Positions 9,133 through 18,502 of a stretch of 64,000 nt of DNA are shown piece after piece. Position 1 is the first letter of the stretch; every line of letters begins with the position of its first letter. The position numbers and the translations under genes were made by a program. Where the stretch lies: contig CAVQOL010000005.1 in the NCBI GenBank assembly GCA_963714415.1, forward strand, positions 62,001-126,000. The letters run 5' to 3'. The stretch comes from JAGXRK01 sp963714415 (GTDB taxonomy: Bacteria; Bacteroidota; Ignavibacteria; Ignavibacteriales; Ignavibacteriaceae). Below the pieces are notes generated by a model. It was not told the DNA's origin. It did not search any database and was given only the letters and a program-made list of their open reading frames with translations.

Positions 9133-10250
9133 ATGAAAAATAAATTATTGATTATTACGCTATTTATAATTGTTTATTCAAATAGTTTTGCTCAAGAAAA
9201 TGATTGGGGAAAAATATCCGGACAGTTTTTTGTAGATTATTTCTACAACATTTCAAGAGATGGTAATTTTGATAATTTTCACAACACTGCTGTTGATGGG
9301 ACAAAAGACTTAAACGGGTTTTTGCTAAGACGAGCATCCTTAAATTATGATAAAATTATTTCTGAAAAATTTTCTGCAAGATTCAGACTTGAAGCAGATT
9401 CAAAATCAAATACTTCGAATGATAAAATAGGAGTTTTTGTTAAAGATGCTTCTTTTAAATGGAAAAATATTTTTGAGGGCACTGATTTAATTATTGGTAT
9501 TCAGCCAACTCCATCTTTTAATGTTTCAGAAAGTTATTGGGGTTATCGGTCGCTTGAAAAAACTATACAGGATTTAAGGGGATTTGTTCCATCACGTGAT
9601 TTTGGAATAGCACTCCGTGGTAAACTTTCTGAATCTGACAAGGTTAATTATACTTTAATGTTTGGTAATAACAGTGCAAACAGCGCTGAAACTGATAAGT
9701 ACAAGAGATATTACGCTGCTGTGGATTTTAGTCCATTTAATAAGTTTGCAATTGCATTAACCGGAGATTTTAAATCACGAGCATCTATTGAAGATCCCAA
9801 TAATACTGATGCAAACTCTTGCTCATAATACAATTCTTGGTTCATTATTTTTTGGTTACGGAGAAAAAAATAAGTACAGTATTGGAGTTGAAGGAGTTTT
9901 TCAAATGAATCAGAATGCTGTATTATATTGAAGATAGGTACTAATTAAAATCAAAAAATGTAAATGTTCTGGGAGTTTCAGCATTTGGTTCGTATTGGTT
10001 TTCGAAACGTATTGCTGCCTTAGTAAGATATGATTATTTTGATCCCAACATGAACGAGGAACCCTTTAAAGGTGATTCAAGAAATTATTTTATTGTCGGT
10101 GTTGATTATTAAGCTGGACAAAAATATTTCATATTATACCCAACGTGATTTATGAATCTTATGAGGAAACACGATTTTGAGGAATATCATTTGATCCATC
10201 TGTTAACGGCGAGAGTACACTTTATACTATAATTTTTAGAATTATCTTTA
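9133..10250 (+). CDS. Porin-like outer-membrane protein in the pst operon, frameshifted
   Basis: A signal peptide (ends NSFAQ) is followed by strands typical of phosphate-selective porins of the OprP/OprO type: SGQFFVDYFYNIS, FLLRRASLNYDKIISEKFSARFRLE, GIQPTPSFNVSESYWGYRS and RDFGIALRGKL. The open frame ends at 9828, but homologous-looking strands continue in other frames to about 10250 (VNVLGVSAFGSYWFSKR, ALVRYDYFDPN, NYFIVGVDY). At least three further indels are therefore needed. Its place between pstS and pstC suggests that it lets phosphate across the outer membrane. The exact 3' end is uncertain because the frame is broken and pstC begins at 10251. Confidence 0.7.
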
Positions 10251-11235
10251 ATGAACGAAAAAGAAAAAGAGTTTTACTCAAAAGCTGCTAATTCCAAGTA
10301 CGCAAAAAGAATTCGTAAAAGCACACGCATAAAAGAAAGATTCATCAGATTCTTTTTTGCTGTTAACGGCGCTATGGCTCTTGTATTTATCATTTTGATT
10401 TTTGTTTTTTTATTCAAAGAAGGATTCCGTTCATTAGAACATATCGGCTTACTTGATTTTATTTATTTTGATAGAGTTGATGCTAACGGTGCTGTAAATA
10501 GAGTGTTATGAATGGTATCCAACTTCAGAAGAAGCAAGATTTTCACTTATTCCTTTAATTCTCGGAACATTATTAACAGCAATTCCTGCAACAATTATTT
10601 CAACAATTCTTGGTGTGGCAACGGGAATTTATCTTTCTGAGATAGCCAATCCAAAACTTAAAGAATTTCTAAAACCAGCAATAGAACTATTTGCAGGAAT
10701 TCCTACAGTTGTACTTGGATTTATAATGCTGGCTATTGGTGCATCATTTTTTAACGATCTTCTTAATCCCGCTAATCGCTTAAATGCATTTGTAGCGGCA
10801 ATCGGTTTATCGTTTGTTATAATTCCAATTATCGCTTCTCTTACCGAAGATGCATTGCATTCAATTCCAAATGATTTAAGAATGGCTTCCTACGGTTTAG
10901 GTGCAACAAAGTGGCAGACTATAAGCAGAGTTATTTTACCGGCAGCATTCAGCGGTGTTTCTGCAAGTATTATACTTGGATTCGGCAGAGCGATTGGTGA
11001 AACAATGATTGTATTGATGGCAGCCGGAAATGCAGCAAATATAACATCAGACATTTTCCTTTCGGTTAGAACAATGACCGCAACAATTGCAGCGGAGATG
11101 GGCGAAGTGTCACAGGGTTCCGATCACTATTATTCGTTATTCTTTATTGGAATGGTCTTATTCACAATAACTTTTATCTTAAATCTTATAGCGGAAATTA
11201 TCATCAATAAAATGCGTAAGAAAAATACTTTTTAA
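10251..11235 (+). CDS. pstC: Phosphate ABC transporter permease PstC, frameshifted
   Basis: One of two membrane subunits forming the phosphate channel. Residues 1-86 are read in the first frame (cytoplasmic basic N-terminus, then the first transmembrane helix). The frame stops at 10511 and resumes as YEWYPTSEEARFSLIPL in another frame from about 10513. The second part (open from 10615) has the permease loop with YGLGATKWQTISRVILPAA and RAIGETMIVLMAAG, plus five or six hydrophobic segments. Length without the indel is about 328 residues, normal for PstC. It precedes pstA by two bases. Confidence 0.9.
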
Positions 11236-11237
11236 TT

Positions 11238-12189
11238 ATGCTTGAGCTAAAAAAGAAAAGAAAAGATTTTGCAGGCACGTTCTTCATCAATTTGATGAGA
11301 TTGATGTTTCTGTTCCTGATTGCCGTTTTGTTACTGCTTTTAACAAAAATCTTTATCGAAGGGATTGGTGTTATAAGCTTAGAATTTATATTTGATGAAC
11401 CGCGTAACAATATGACCGAAGGTGGAATCTGGCCTGCAATATTTGGTACAATAGCAGTTACGTTTATAATGATTCTTTTTGCTGTTCCGCTTGGAGTATT
11501 TGCTGCAATTTATTTAAATGAATATGCAAAGGATACATTCTTTACACGGATTATCAGAACATCAATAAACAATCTGGCGGGAGTTCCTTCAATTGTGTTT
11601 GGATTATTTGGATTAGGATTTTTTATTCTGTTTGTCGGTAAAGGTCTTGATGAAGTTCTTCAAACCGGAATGCTTTTTGGACAACCGGCGCTTCTATGGG
11701 CTTCAGCTACTTTATCAATTTTAGTGTTACCAATTGTAATTGTTTCAACTCTTGAAGCACTTAATACAGTTCCTAAAACGCACCGTGACGCTTCTTATGG
11801 ATTGGGAGCAACAAAATGGCAAACAATTAAGAATGTTATTCTTCCTCAGGCACGACCAGGAATTTTAACCGGTACAATTTTGGCAATCAGCAGGGGAGCA
11901 GGTGAAACAGCACCGATATTATTTTTAGGTGCAGCATTCTTTTTACCTAATCTTCCTGTTGTAGATCTTTGCATTGGAGATTATTGCATCCCGATGATCA
12001 ATCCCACTGAACAGTTTATGTACCTTGCGTATCACATTTTTATTTTGGCTACTCAGTCGGCAAATCCTACTAAAACTTTACCGATTGCAATATGGATCAA
12101 CATTAGTTCTTATTGGTTTAACATTTTTACTTAATATTACTGCTATAGTTTTTCGTTATCGATTCAGAAAAATAATTGGAAAGCTTTAG
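11238..12189 (+). CDS. pstA: Phosphate ABC transporter permease PstA, C-terminal frameshift
   Basis: Second channel-forming subunit. It has six hydrophobic segments, the EAA-type loop DASYGLGATKWQTIKNVILPQ, and SRGAGETAPILFLGAAFF, all typical of PstA. The open frame ends at 12134 with a non-family tail. Shifting frame near 12090 restores QYGSTLVLIGLTFLLNITA followed by a basic end that stops at 12189, exactly the usual last helix. The frame break is therefore a single indel rather than a real shortening. Confidence 0.9.
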
Positions 12190-12204
12190 TAGTTTGGAAA
12201 AGAC

Positions 12205-12963
12205 ATGAAAGAAATAAAGATTTTAACAAAAGATTTAAGCCTTTTTTACGGTACTAAACAGGCATTGAAAAATATTTCGCTTTCAATTCCAGAGAAGAGA
12301 GTCACTGCTTTTATCGGACCGTCAGGTTGTGGAAAATCAACTTTTATTAGAGTCTTAAACAGAATGAATGATTTAATAGACAATGTGAAGATTGAAGGTG
12401 AAGTATTTGTAGATGGTGTAAATATTTATGATAAAAATATTGATGTGGTTAATCTCAGAAAGAATATCGGAATGGTTTTTCAGAAACCAAATCTTTTTCC
12501 AAAAACTATTTATGAAAATCTTGTTTATGGTCCACGAATAAATGGTATTAATGAAAAGAAAAACTTAACTGAAATTGTTGAAACAACTTTAGAGCAGGCA
12601 GCTTTGTGGGATGAAGTGAAGGATCGACTAAATGAAAATGCTTTAAGTTTATCAGGCGGACAGCAGCAGAGACTGTGTATTGCAAGAGCTTTAGCAGTAA
12701 AGCCTGAAATTATTTTAATGGATGAACCGGCAAGTGCACTCGATCCTATTTCAACGGCTAAAATTGAAGAGCTGATTCACGAGTTGAAAAAGAAATATAC
12801 GATTGTTATTGTAACACATAACATGCAGCAAGCCGCTCGTGTTAGTGATAATACTGCTTTCTTTTATATTGGTGAGTTGATTGAATACGATAGAACAACA
12901 AAGATTTTTACAAATCCTTCAATCAAACAAACAGAAGATTATATTACCGGAAGATTTGGTTAA
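12205..12963 (+). CDS. pstB: Phosphate ABC transporter ATP-binding protein PstB
   Basis: ATPase that powers PstCA. The 252 residues are intact: Walker A GPSGCGKSTF (about 39-48), Q-loop in GMVFQKPNLFPKTIYENL, signature LSGGQQQRLCIARAL, Walker B IILMDEPASALDP and the H-loop IVTHNMQQA. The Asp-Pro-Ile-Ser after Walker B and the C-terminal YITGRFG are typical of PstB. It follows pstA closely and precedes phoU. Confidence 0.96.
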   Translation: MKEIKILTKDLSLFYGTKQALKNISLSIPEKRVTAFIGPSGCGKSTFIRVLNRMNDLIDNVKIEGEVFVDGVNIYDKNIDVVNLRKNIGMVFQKPNLFPKTIYENLVYGPRINGINEKKNLTEIVETTLEQAALWDEVKDRLNENALSLSGGQQQRLCIARALAVKPEIILMDEPASALDPISTAKIEELIHELKKKYTIVIVTHNMQQAARVSDNTAFFYIGELIEYDRTTKIFTNPSIKQTEDYITGRFG

Positions 12964-13002
12964 TAAAATACCTTAGTTAATTATTTTAACTTATTGTAAC
13001 TG

Positions 13003-13077
13003 ATTGTCATTCCCACGAAAGTGGGAATCCAGTAAAACAAAATAGCCATAGATTCCCGTTTTCACGGGAATGACAAT
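13003..13077. repeat. Paired GTCATTCC-type palindromic repeat
   Basis: The outer arms attgtcattccc (13003-13014) and gggaatgacaat (13066-13077) are perfect reverse complements. Each side also holds its own small hairpin (ttccca-cgaaag-tgggaa and attcccgt-tttc-acgggaat). It sits between pstB and phoU inside the operon. It resembles the widespread intergenic repeats with a tgtcattccc core and may act as an mRNA processing or attenuation hairpin. Confidence 0.7.
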
Positions 13078-13122
13078 AAGACCAATAAAAATTATAAAGA
13101 TTCGAGAGAACTAAGGAAACAA

Positions 13123-13817
13123 ATGCAGCGATTACTTGACGAACATCTTGAGAAATTAAAAACCAGAGTTATCAAAATGTGCAGCCTTGTTGATGAACAG
13201 GTTCAAATCGCTATCAAAGCTGTTGAAGAAGATAACCTTGAACTGGCAAACACTGCTATCGAGATGGATAAAAAAGTAAATAAGTTTGACGTTAAGATCG
13301 ATAAAATATGCCAGAAAATTTTCGCATTGTCTCAGCCAGTAGCTATGGATCTTCGCTATATTATGTCTGCTTAACTATCAATAGTAACTTAGAAAGAATA
13401 GGAGATATAGCTGTAAATATTTCCGAAAATATTGTATTGATTAAAAAGAAACCTGAATTTTATGGACAAACAAAAATTGAAGAAATGTTCAGGATAGTTC
13501 AGCAAATGCTGAAAAATGCTATCGATTCTTTTATTGGTGAAAATGCTGAACTGGCAAAAAAAGTTATTCTTTCTGATGATATTATAGATAAAATGCATGA
13601 CGATAATCATAAAATTTTAAAAGAAATTATGAAACAAAGTTCAGATAATATTGAACCTGCTGTTGCACTTCTTGTAATTTCGCGTGAACTTGAAAGACTT
13701 GCTGACCATTCCACCAATATTGCTGAAGATGTTTTCTTTATAGTTGATGCACAGATGATAAAGCATAAATATGAAAAATATTTATTTGCCGATGAAGTTG
13801 AGGACGAAGAAATTTAA
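13123..13817 (+). CDS. phoU: Phosphate signalling protein PhoU, frameshifted
   Basis: PhoU is a helical regulator that links Pst transport to the PhoR/PhoB system. Two PhoU repeats are seen: residues 1-83 (LLDEHLEKLKTRVIKMCSLV ... MDKKVNKFD) and the second half (EMFRIVQQMLKNAIDSF ... LERLADHSTNIAEDV). The first frame stops at 13374 after DLRYIMSA. Adding one T to the tt near 13371 gives DLRYIMSALTINSNLERIGD, the conserved PhoU sequence, so one base is missing. The 3' end overlaps the convergent TetR gene by 4 bases. Confidence 0.9.
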
Positions 13818-14389
13818 CGTAGTATGCTTTCAATAGATTTTAAGATCAATTCGCGGTAATTTACTACCCGTTCTGGAAACGCATTTTTATTCAACCTGTT
13901 TCCGAATACAAGTCCCCAGCTTAACATCAGGATATACGTGGGTAATACAGGAGTGACACTCACAACTTTAGAACTATAAAAATCAACAAGAACTGATTTT
14001 AAAATTTCTTCCTCTTTCAGAAACAGATTATTTAAGATTTTATTTTCTTCTTCTAAGGAATAGCCTTCAACCACTTTAATTAGCATATCATATAAAAGTT
14101 TAGAATGCTGGTTGATATTTTCTTTATAAGAAATGTAATCAAGCAATCGGGTTGCAATCGGAATGTCCTTATTTTCCAATGTAGTCTGAGATGTCTGAAG
14201 GTACTGTTCAACTTCCCAGGAAATTGTTTGATAAAAAAGTTGTTCTTTCGACTCGAAGTAATGATATAAAGTCGCTTTACCGATTCGTAGATCCCTGGCA
14301 ATCTCATCCAGAGTGGTTTTGTTTAATCCGTGTTTGGCAAATCTCTTATCAGCTGCTCGGATTATCTGTATTCGTTTTTCGTTTGCCAA
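13814..14389 (-). CDS. TetR/AcrR family transcriptional regulator
   Basis: The 191-residue protein has an N-terminal helix-turn-helix of the TetR type: RIQIIRAADKRFAKHGLNKT, then LDEIARDLRIGKATLYHYFESKEQLF (residues about 6-52). The helical C-terminal ligand-binding half is not recognisable. It is convergent with phoU, overlapping it by 4 bases, and shares the intergenic space 14390-14604 with kdsA. TetR proteins usually repress nearby or own genes. No operator was identified, and the ligand and targets are unknown. Confidence 0.9.
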   Translation of the reverse strand: MANEKRIQIIRAADKRFAKHGLNKTTLDEIARDLRIGKATLYHYFESKEQLFYQTISWEVEQYLQTSQTTLENKDIPIATRLLDYISYKENINQHSKLLYDMLIKVVEGYSLEEENKILNNLFLKEEEILKSVLVDFYSSKVVSVTPVLPTYILMLSWGLVFGNRLNKNAFPERVVNYRELILKSIESILR

Positions 14390-14604
14390 AAGTAATTTCC
14401 GTAATTATTTACTGATCCAAAATAATAATAATTGTAACAAAACATACTCAGTTTAAAAAGTGCTGCAGAAAATCGCGGTCTTCTGTTGCAGGTTTTTCAT
14501 CATCATAGCTGTCTGTTTAGTTTCTAAATTCATAATAATACGTATATTCATTAAGATTTTAATTTTTTATATTTACAGCGTTTCAAAGTAAAACTGAGTA
14601 ATAA

Positions 14605-15420
14605 ATGATTGTTAAAGTGAAAAACATAAAAATAGGTGGGGGTAATCCGCTTGTTTTAATTGCTGGTCCTTGTGTTATCGAAAATGAAAAAATGATTTTT
14701 GATACTGCAGAGCAGATTAAAAGAATAACTGAAGAATTAAAATTTCCCTATATCTTCAAATCAAGTATAAGAAAAGCTAACCGCACAAGCATCAATTCTT
14801 TTTCGGGAATTGGTGATGAGGAAGCAATAAAAATTCTAGATAAAGTTAAATCAGAATTTTCTATTCCTGTTTTAACTGATATTCATTCTGTTGAGGATAT
14901 TGAAAAAATTGGTGATGCTGCAGATGTTCTTCAGATACCCGCTTTTCTATCACGTCAAACCGAATTACTGATAGCCGCCGGTAAAAGCGGTAAATGTGTG
15001 AATATAAAGAAAGGTCAGTTTCTTGCTCCTGACGATATGAAACACGCTGCCGAAAAAGTTTCATCAACAGGAAATAACAGTATTTTATTAACTGAAAGAG
15101 GGACTACATTCGGTTATCATAATCTTGTGGTTGATATGCGTTCATTGGTAATTATGAAAGAAACAGGCTATCCTGTTGTAATGGATGCAACACATGCAGT
15201 TCAGTTACCAAGTAAAGAAAATATAAGTGGAGGAGAACCTAAATTTATTGAACCCCTTGCAAAGGCTGCCGTTGCAGTTGGTATTGATGCATTGTTTCTT
15301 GAAGTTCATCCAAATCCACAAGAAGCAAAAAGTGATGCCGCAAGTCAGTTAAGCATAAGTGAACTGAAAAATCTGTTATCTGTTATTAAAGAAATTGATC
15401 AAATAGTTAAAAAGAACTAA
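14605..15420 (+). CDS. kdsA: 3-deoxy-8-phosphooctulonate synthase (Kdo-8-P synthase)
   Basis: It condenses phosphoenolpyruvate with arabinose 5-phosphate to Kdo 8-phosphate, the second step of Kdo synthesis for LPS. Motifs: LIAGPCVIEN, FKSSIRKANRTS (family FKxSfdKaNRtS), LTDIHSVED, QIPAFLSRQTELL, NIKKGQFLAP, LTERGTTFGYHNLVVDMRS and EVHPNPQEAKSDAASQL. The 271 residues are complete. An Asn within the KANR motif and Cys in AGPC bear on metal dependence, which I do not assign. It heads the kdsA-kdsD-lptC-lptA-lptB operon, which couples Kdo production to LPS export. Confidence 0.96.
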   Translation: MIVKVKNIKIGGGNPLVLIAGPCVIENEKMIFDTAEQIKRITEELKFPYIFKSSIRKANRTSINSFSGIGDEEAIKILDKVKSEFSIPVLTDIHSVEDIEKIGDAADVLQIPAFLSRQTELLIAAGKSGKCVNIKKGQFLAPDDMKHAAEKVSSTGNNSILLTERGTTFGYHNLVVDMRSLVIMKETGYPVVMDATHAVQLPSKENISGGEPKFIEPLAKAAVAVGIDALFLEVHPNPQEAKSDAASQLSISELKNLLSVIKEIDQIVKKN

Positions 15421-15426
15421 GTGCTG

Positions 15427-15564
15427 ATGAAAGAAAATAAACTTGCATTTTATCAATACAATAAATTTGTGACAAAATTTAATATTAAAATTAATTCAGA
15501 AGATTTGAGAATACTAAAAAAGAGAAATCGTTTCTTAATTTATTTTCACGAGGATAAAATTTGA
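15427..15564 (+). CDS. Possible 45-residue ORF between kdsA and kdsD
   Basis: An ATG at 15427 opens a 45-codon frame starting 6 bases after the kdsA stop and ending TGA at 15562-15564. Its stop overlaps the TTG start of kdsD (ttga). The product is basic, with no recognised domain or signal. The overlap could couple translation to kdsD. It may equally be chance, since the region is AT-rich and the codons are unremarkable. Confidence 0.3.
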   Translation: MKENKLAFYQYNKFVTKFNIKINSEDLRILKKRNRFLIYFHEDKI

Positions 15565-16538
15565 ATTCATCAGAAATTATAAAAAAAGGAAAACAGGTTG
15601 TCCGGGTTGAAGCCGAAGCGGTTGCCGGACTGGAAAATAGTATAAATGAAGAGTTTGTTAAAGCTGTGGAAACTATTCTTGCATCGAAGGGAAGAGTTGT
15701 TTTAACCGGAATGGGAAAGTCTGGTATTGTTGCACGTAAAATTGTTGCAACTCTAAACTCAACCGGAACAGCGGCAATTTATCTTCATCCAACAGACGCA
15801 CTTCACGGTGATCTTGGAATGGTTCGTAAAGAAGATGTTGTTATGCTCATTTCAAAGAGCGGAGAGACTGAAGAAATTTCTAACTTGGTTCCGATGTTCA
15901 AAAGATTGAATGTGACTATAATTGCTATTTGTGGTAATCCTAATTCAAATCTTGTTAAATCTTCTGATATTTTTCTGAATATTAGTGTGAAAGAAGAAGC
16001 TTGTCCATATGACCTTGCTCCAACTTCATCAACAACGGCAACGCTTGTAATGGGTGATGCTCTTTCAGTTGCACTTTTGGAAAAACGCGGCTTCACTCCC
16101 GAGGATTTCGCTTTTCTCCATCCGGGCGGAAGTCTTGGTAAAAGGTTATCTCTTAAGATTAAAGAGATTATGATAACCGGAGAAAAAATTCCAATTGTAT
16201 ATGAAGATACTCCTCTCAAAGATGTAATTTTTGAAATAACTTCTAAACGATTAGGTGTAACTGCCGTAGTTAATGAAAAAGCAATTTTAACCGGAATTAT
16301 AACTGATGGTGATTTGAGAAGACTCCTTGAAAAAACTATGGATATTAAAGATCTTATAGCAAAGGAAGTCATGACAAAAAATCCCAAGGTAATGAAAGAT
16401 GAATATCTTGCGTCATTTGCACTCCAGCAGATGGAAAATTTTAAAATCACAAGTTTGATTATTACCGACAATGAAAATAAACCAATAGGAATTATTCACC
16501 TTCATGACTTAATAAATCTTGGTTTGCAAAGAAGATGA
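15561..16538 (+). CDS. kdsD: D-arabinose 5-phosphate isomerase (KdsD/KpsF)
   Basis: It interconverts ribulose 5-phosphate and arabinose 5-phosphate, supplying KdsA. An N-terminal SIS sugar-isomerase domain is seen (TGMGKSGIVARKIVATLNST, HPTDALHGDLGM, SKSGETEEISNL, LAPTSSTTATLVMGDALSVAL). Two CBS domains follow from about residue 205 (MITGEKIPIV; VMTKNPKVM ... PIGIIHLHDLI). The 325-residue length is typical. The start is TTG at 15561, supported by GAGG 7 bases upstream; no closer ATG fits the SIS domain. Its stop overlaps lptC by 4 bases, and CBS domains suggest allosteric control by a nucleotide or sugar. Confidence 0.95.
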   Translation: MNSSEIIKKGKQVVRVEAEAVAGLENSINEEFVKAVETILASKGRVVLTGMGKSGIVARKIVATLNSTGTAAIYLHPTDALHGDLGMVRKEDVVMLISKSGETEEISNLVPMFKRLNVTIIAICGNPNSNLVKSSDIFLNISVKEEACPYDLAPTSSTTATLVMGDALSVALLEKRGFTPEDFAFLHPGGSLGKRLSLKIKEIMITGEKIPIVYEDTPLKDVIFEITSKRLGVTAVVNEKAILTGIITDGDLRRLLEKTMDIKDLIAKEVMTKNPKVMKDEYLASFALQQMENFKITSLIITDNENKPIGIIHLHDLINLGLQRR

Positions 16539-17068
16539 AAATTATCTTATCACTATTGTTTTTAATTTTGCTGACTCATTGTACAAGTGAGCGTGTTAAA
16601 CCTGCAGTTGATACATCCATCAAAGTGGAAGAACTTCCCACGCAGGAAAGCTGGAATTCAGTAATAACCTTTTCTGATTCAGGAAAGATAAAAGCCATAA
16701 TGAATGCTGGTCATTTAAGAGTATTTGAAGAAGCAAAAGAAACCTTGCTTGATGATAAAATAAAAATTGATTTTTTTGATGAGTTTGAAATTAAAACTAC
16801 AACTTTAAATTCCTTACGCGGTAGAGTGGATGACAGAACTAATAATCTTTGGGCAATTGACAGTGTTGTTGCTGTCAGCGACAGTGTTACTCTGATTACA
16901 GATGAATTAATGTGGCGAAATATCGATAGGAAAATTGTATCCGATAAATTTGTAAGAATTATAACACCTAAAGAAAAAATAGAAGGTTATGGATTTGAAT
17001 CCGATCAGTCCCTTCGAAATTATGTTATTTACAGAATAACCTTTGTTACGAGTAACGACGAAATTTAA
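16535..17068 (+). CDS. lptC: LPS export protein LptC (lipoprotein-type)
   Basis: LptC bridges the inner-membrane LptBFG extractor to periplasmic LptA. The 177 residues begin with a lipoprotein signal ending LLTHC. They continue as an LptC/OstA-like beta-jellyroll: SGKIKAIMNAGHLRVFEE, KIDFFDEFEIKTTTLNS, GRVDDRTNNLWAIDSVVAVS and LWRN-type MWRNIDRKIVSDKFVRI, ending IEGYGFESDQSLRNY. The start overlaps the kdsD stop by 4 bases, and the next gene follows with no gap. A lipid anchor in place of the usual single transmembrane helix is a variation common in Bacteroidota-type LptC. Confidence 0.88.
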   Translation: MKIILSLLFLILLTHCTSERVKPAVDTSIKVEELPTQESWNSVITFSDSGKIKAIMNAGHLRVFEEAKETLLDDKIKIDFFDEFEIKTTTLNSLRGRVDDRTNNLWAIDSVVAVSDSVTLITDELMWRNIDRKIVSDKFVRIITPKEKIEGYGFESDQSLRNYVIYRITFVTSNDEI

Positions 17069-18502
17069 ATGAAATTTATCTATTCAGTAATCTTAATATT
17101 GTCATTTTCTTTTAGTTTGTTTGCACAGACTGAAACGGAAATGATTGTTGTTACAGGTGACAGTCTTGTAGGCAAATTTATTGAAGGCGTATTAATTCGT
17201 GAAGTGTTCGGAAATGTTGTTTTAACTCAGGGAAATGTTCGTATAACATGTAATAAAGCTATTCAATATTTGGGTCGTAATGATGCAGAACTTATCGGAA
17301 ATGTTATTGCTACACAGGATACTCTTATAATCAAAACAGAAAAAGGTTATTACTACGGTAATCAGAAAATGTCCAGAAGTACAGACGGTGTTATGCTTGA
17401 TGATAGGAAGGTTATTTTAACTGCTGACAGCGGACAATATTTTTTTAATGAGGACAGAGCTTTCTTCCAGTCAAATGTGACACTTTACGATACTACAACT
17501 ACTTTAACGTCTGATGAACTTACTTATTTTAAACAACGTGATTACGCTGTTGCGGTTGCTAATGTAAAAATTGTTGATGCTGAAAATATAATAGAAGCAG
17601 ATTCACTTGAGCATTTCAGAAATACTGAAATTACTTATGCTAATAGTAATGTTAAGATTACTAATATTAAAAACAATACCTCAATATTTGGCGGACATCT
17701 TGAAGATTACAGGAAGCGAAAATATACTTTAATAAAACTTGATCCGGTTTTAATGCAAATTGATTCTGCTGCTACTCTGGATGAAGATTCTGTGGAAGTG
17801 ATTACTATTGATACATTGCTTATCAATTCATTAACAATGGAATCTTTCCGTGATACTGCCGATATTTTTATCGCAACTGATTCAGTAAAAATCATTCGCG
17901 GGGAATTTGCCTCTGATAATGATAAAACTATCTACATCAGAAGTAAAGATAAAATTATAACAAGTAAAATTAGTCCCGAAGCACGTCAACCGGTTCTGTG
18001 GTATGAAACGTCTCAGTTAACTGGAGATTCGATTATTATTCATCTTGAAGAGAATAAAATCATAATGCTGGAAGTAGAAGGTAATGCTTTTTTACTCTCA
18101 CAAAACGAAAATTACCGACAAAGATTTGATCAATCCTCAGGCAGCAGGGTATTGATTCACTTTGTTGATGATAAAATAAATCGAAGCGAATTTTTCGGAA
18201 CAGTATACAGCATCTATAATTTGTTTGAAGAAGATGAAGCAAACGGATTGACAAAATCAAACTCGCACTCTGCAGTAATTTACTTTGAGGATAATCAGGT
18301 AAGTGAAGTAAGATTATATGGACAACCTGTCAGTGAATATTATCCCGAACCGCAGGTGATCGGAAATGAACGTTCATTTATGCTTCCGCGATTTAATTTT
18401 ATAGAAAACAGACCGGTTAAAGAAGATCTCTTGAGATCAATAATTTCATTTGATAATGTAAAAGAAGAGAAAAACGAAAATGGCGACAACACTACGCAGT
18501 GA
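17069..18502 (+). CDS. lptA: OstA/LptA-like LPS transport protein
   Basis: The signal peptide (ends LFAQ) is followed by a long OstA-like beta-jellyroll. Repeats alternate valine and asparagine: VVLTQGNVRITCNKAIQYL, AELIGNVIATQDTLII and TSDELTYFKQRDYAVAVANV. At 477 residues it is far longer than the ~180 of enterobacterial LptA, containing about two to three OstA units, as is usual in Bacteroidota/Ignavibacteria. It probably forms the periplasmic bridge for LPS. It starts right after lptC and overlaps lptB by 23 bases, so translation is likely coupled. Confidence 0.85.
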   Translation: MKFIYSVILILSFSFSLFAQTETEMIVVTGDSLVGKFIEGVLIREVFGNVVLTQGNVRITCNKAIQYLGRNDAELIGNVIATQDTLIIKTEKGYYYGNQKMSRSTDGVMLDDRKVILTADSGQYFFNEDRAFFQSNVTLYDTTTTLTSDELTYFKQRDYAVAVANVKIVDAENIIEADSLEHFRNTEITYANSNVKITNIKNNTSIFGGHLEDYRKRKYTLIKLDPVLMQIDSAATLDEDSVEVITIDTLLINSLTMESFRDTADIFIATDSVKIIRGEFASDNDKTIYIRSKDKIITSKISPEARQPVLWYETSQLTGDSIIIHLEENKIIMLEVEGNAFLLSQNENYRQRFDQSSGSRVLIHFVDDKINRSEFFGTVYSIYNLFEEDEANGLTKSNSHSAVIYFEDNQVSEVRLYGQPVSEYYPEPQVIGNERSFMLPRFNFIENRPVKEDLLRSIISFDNVKEEKNENGDNTTQ

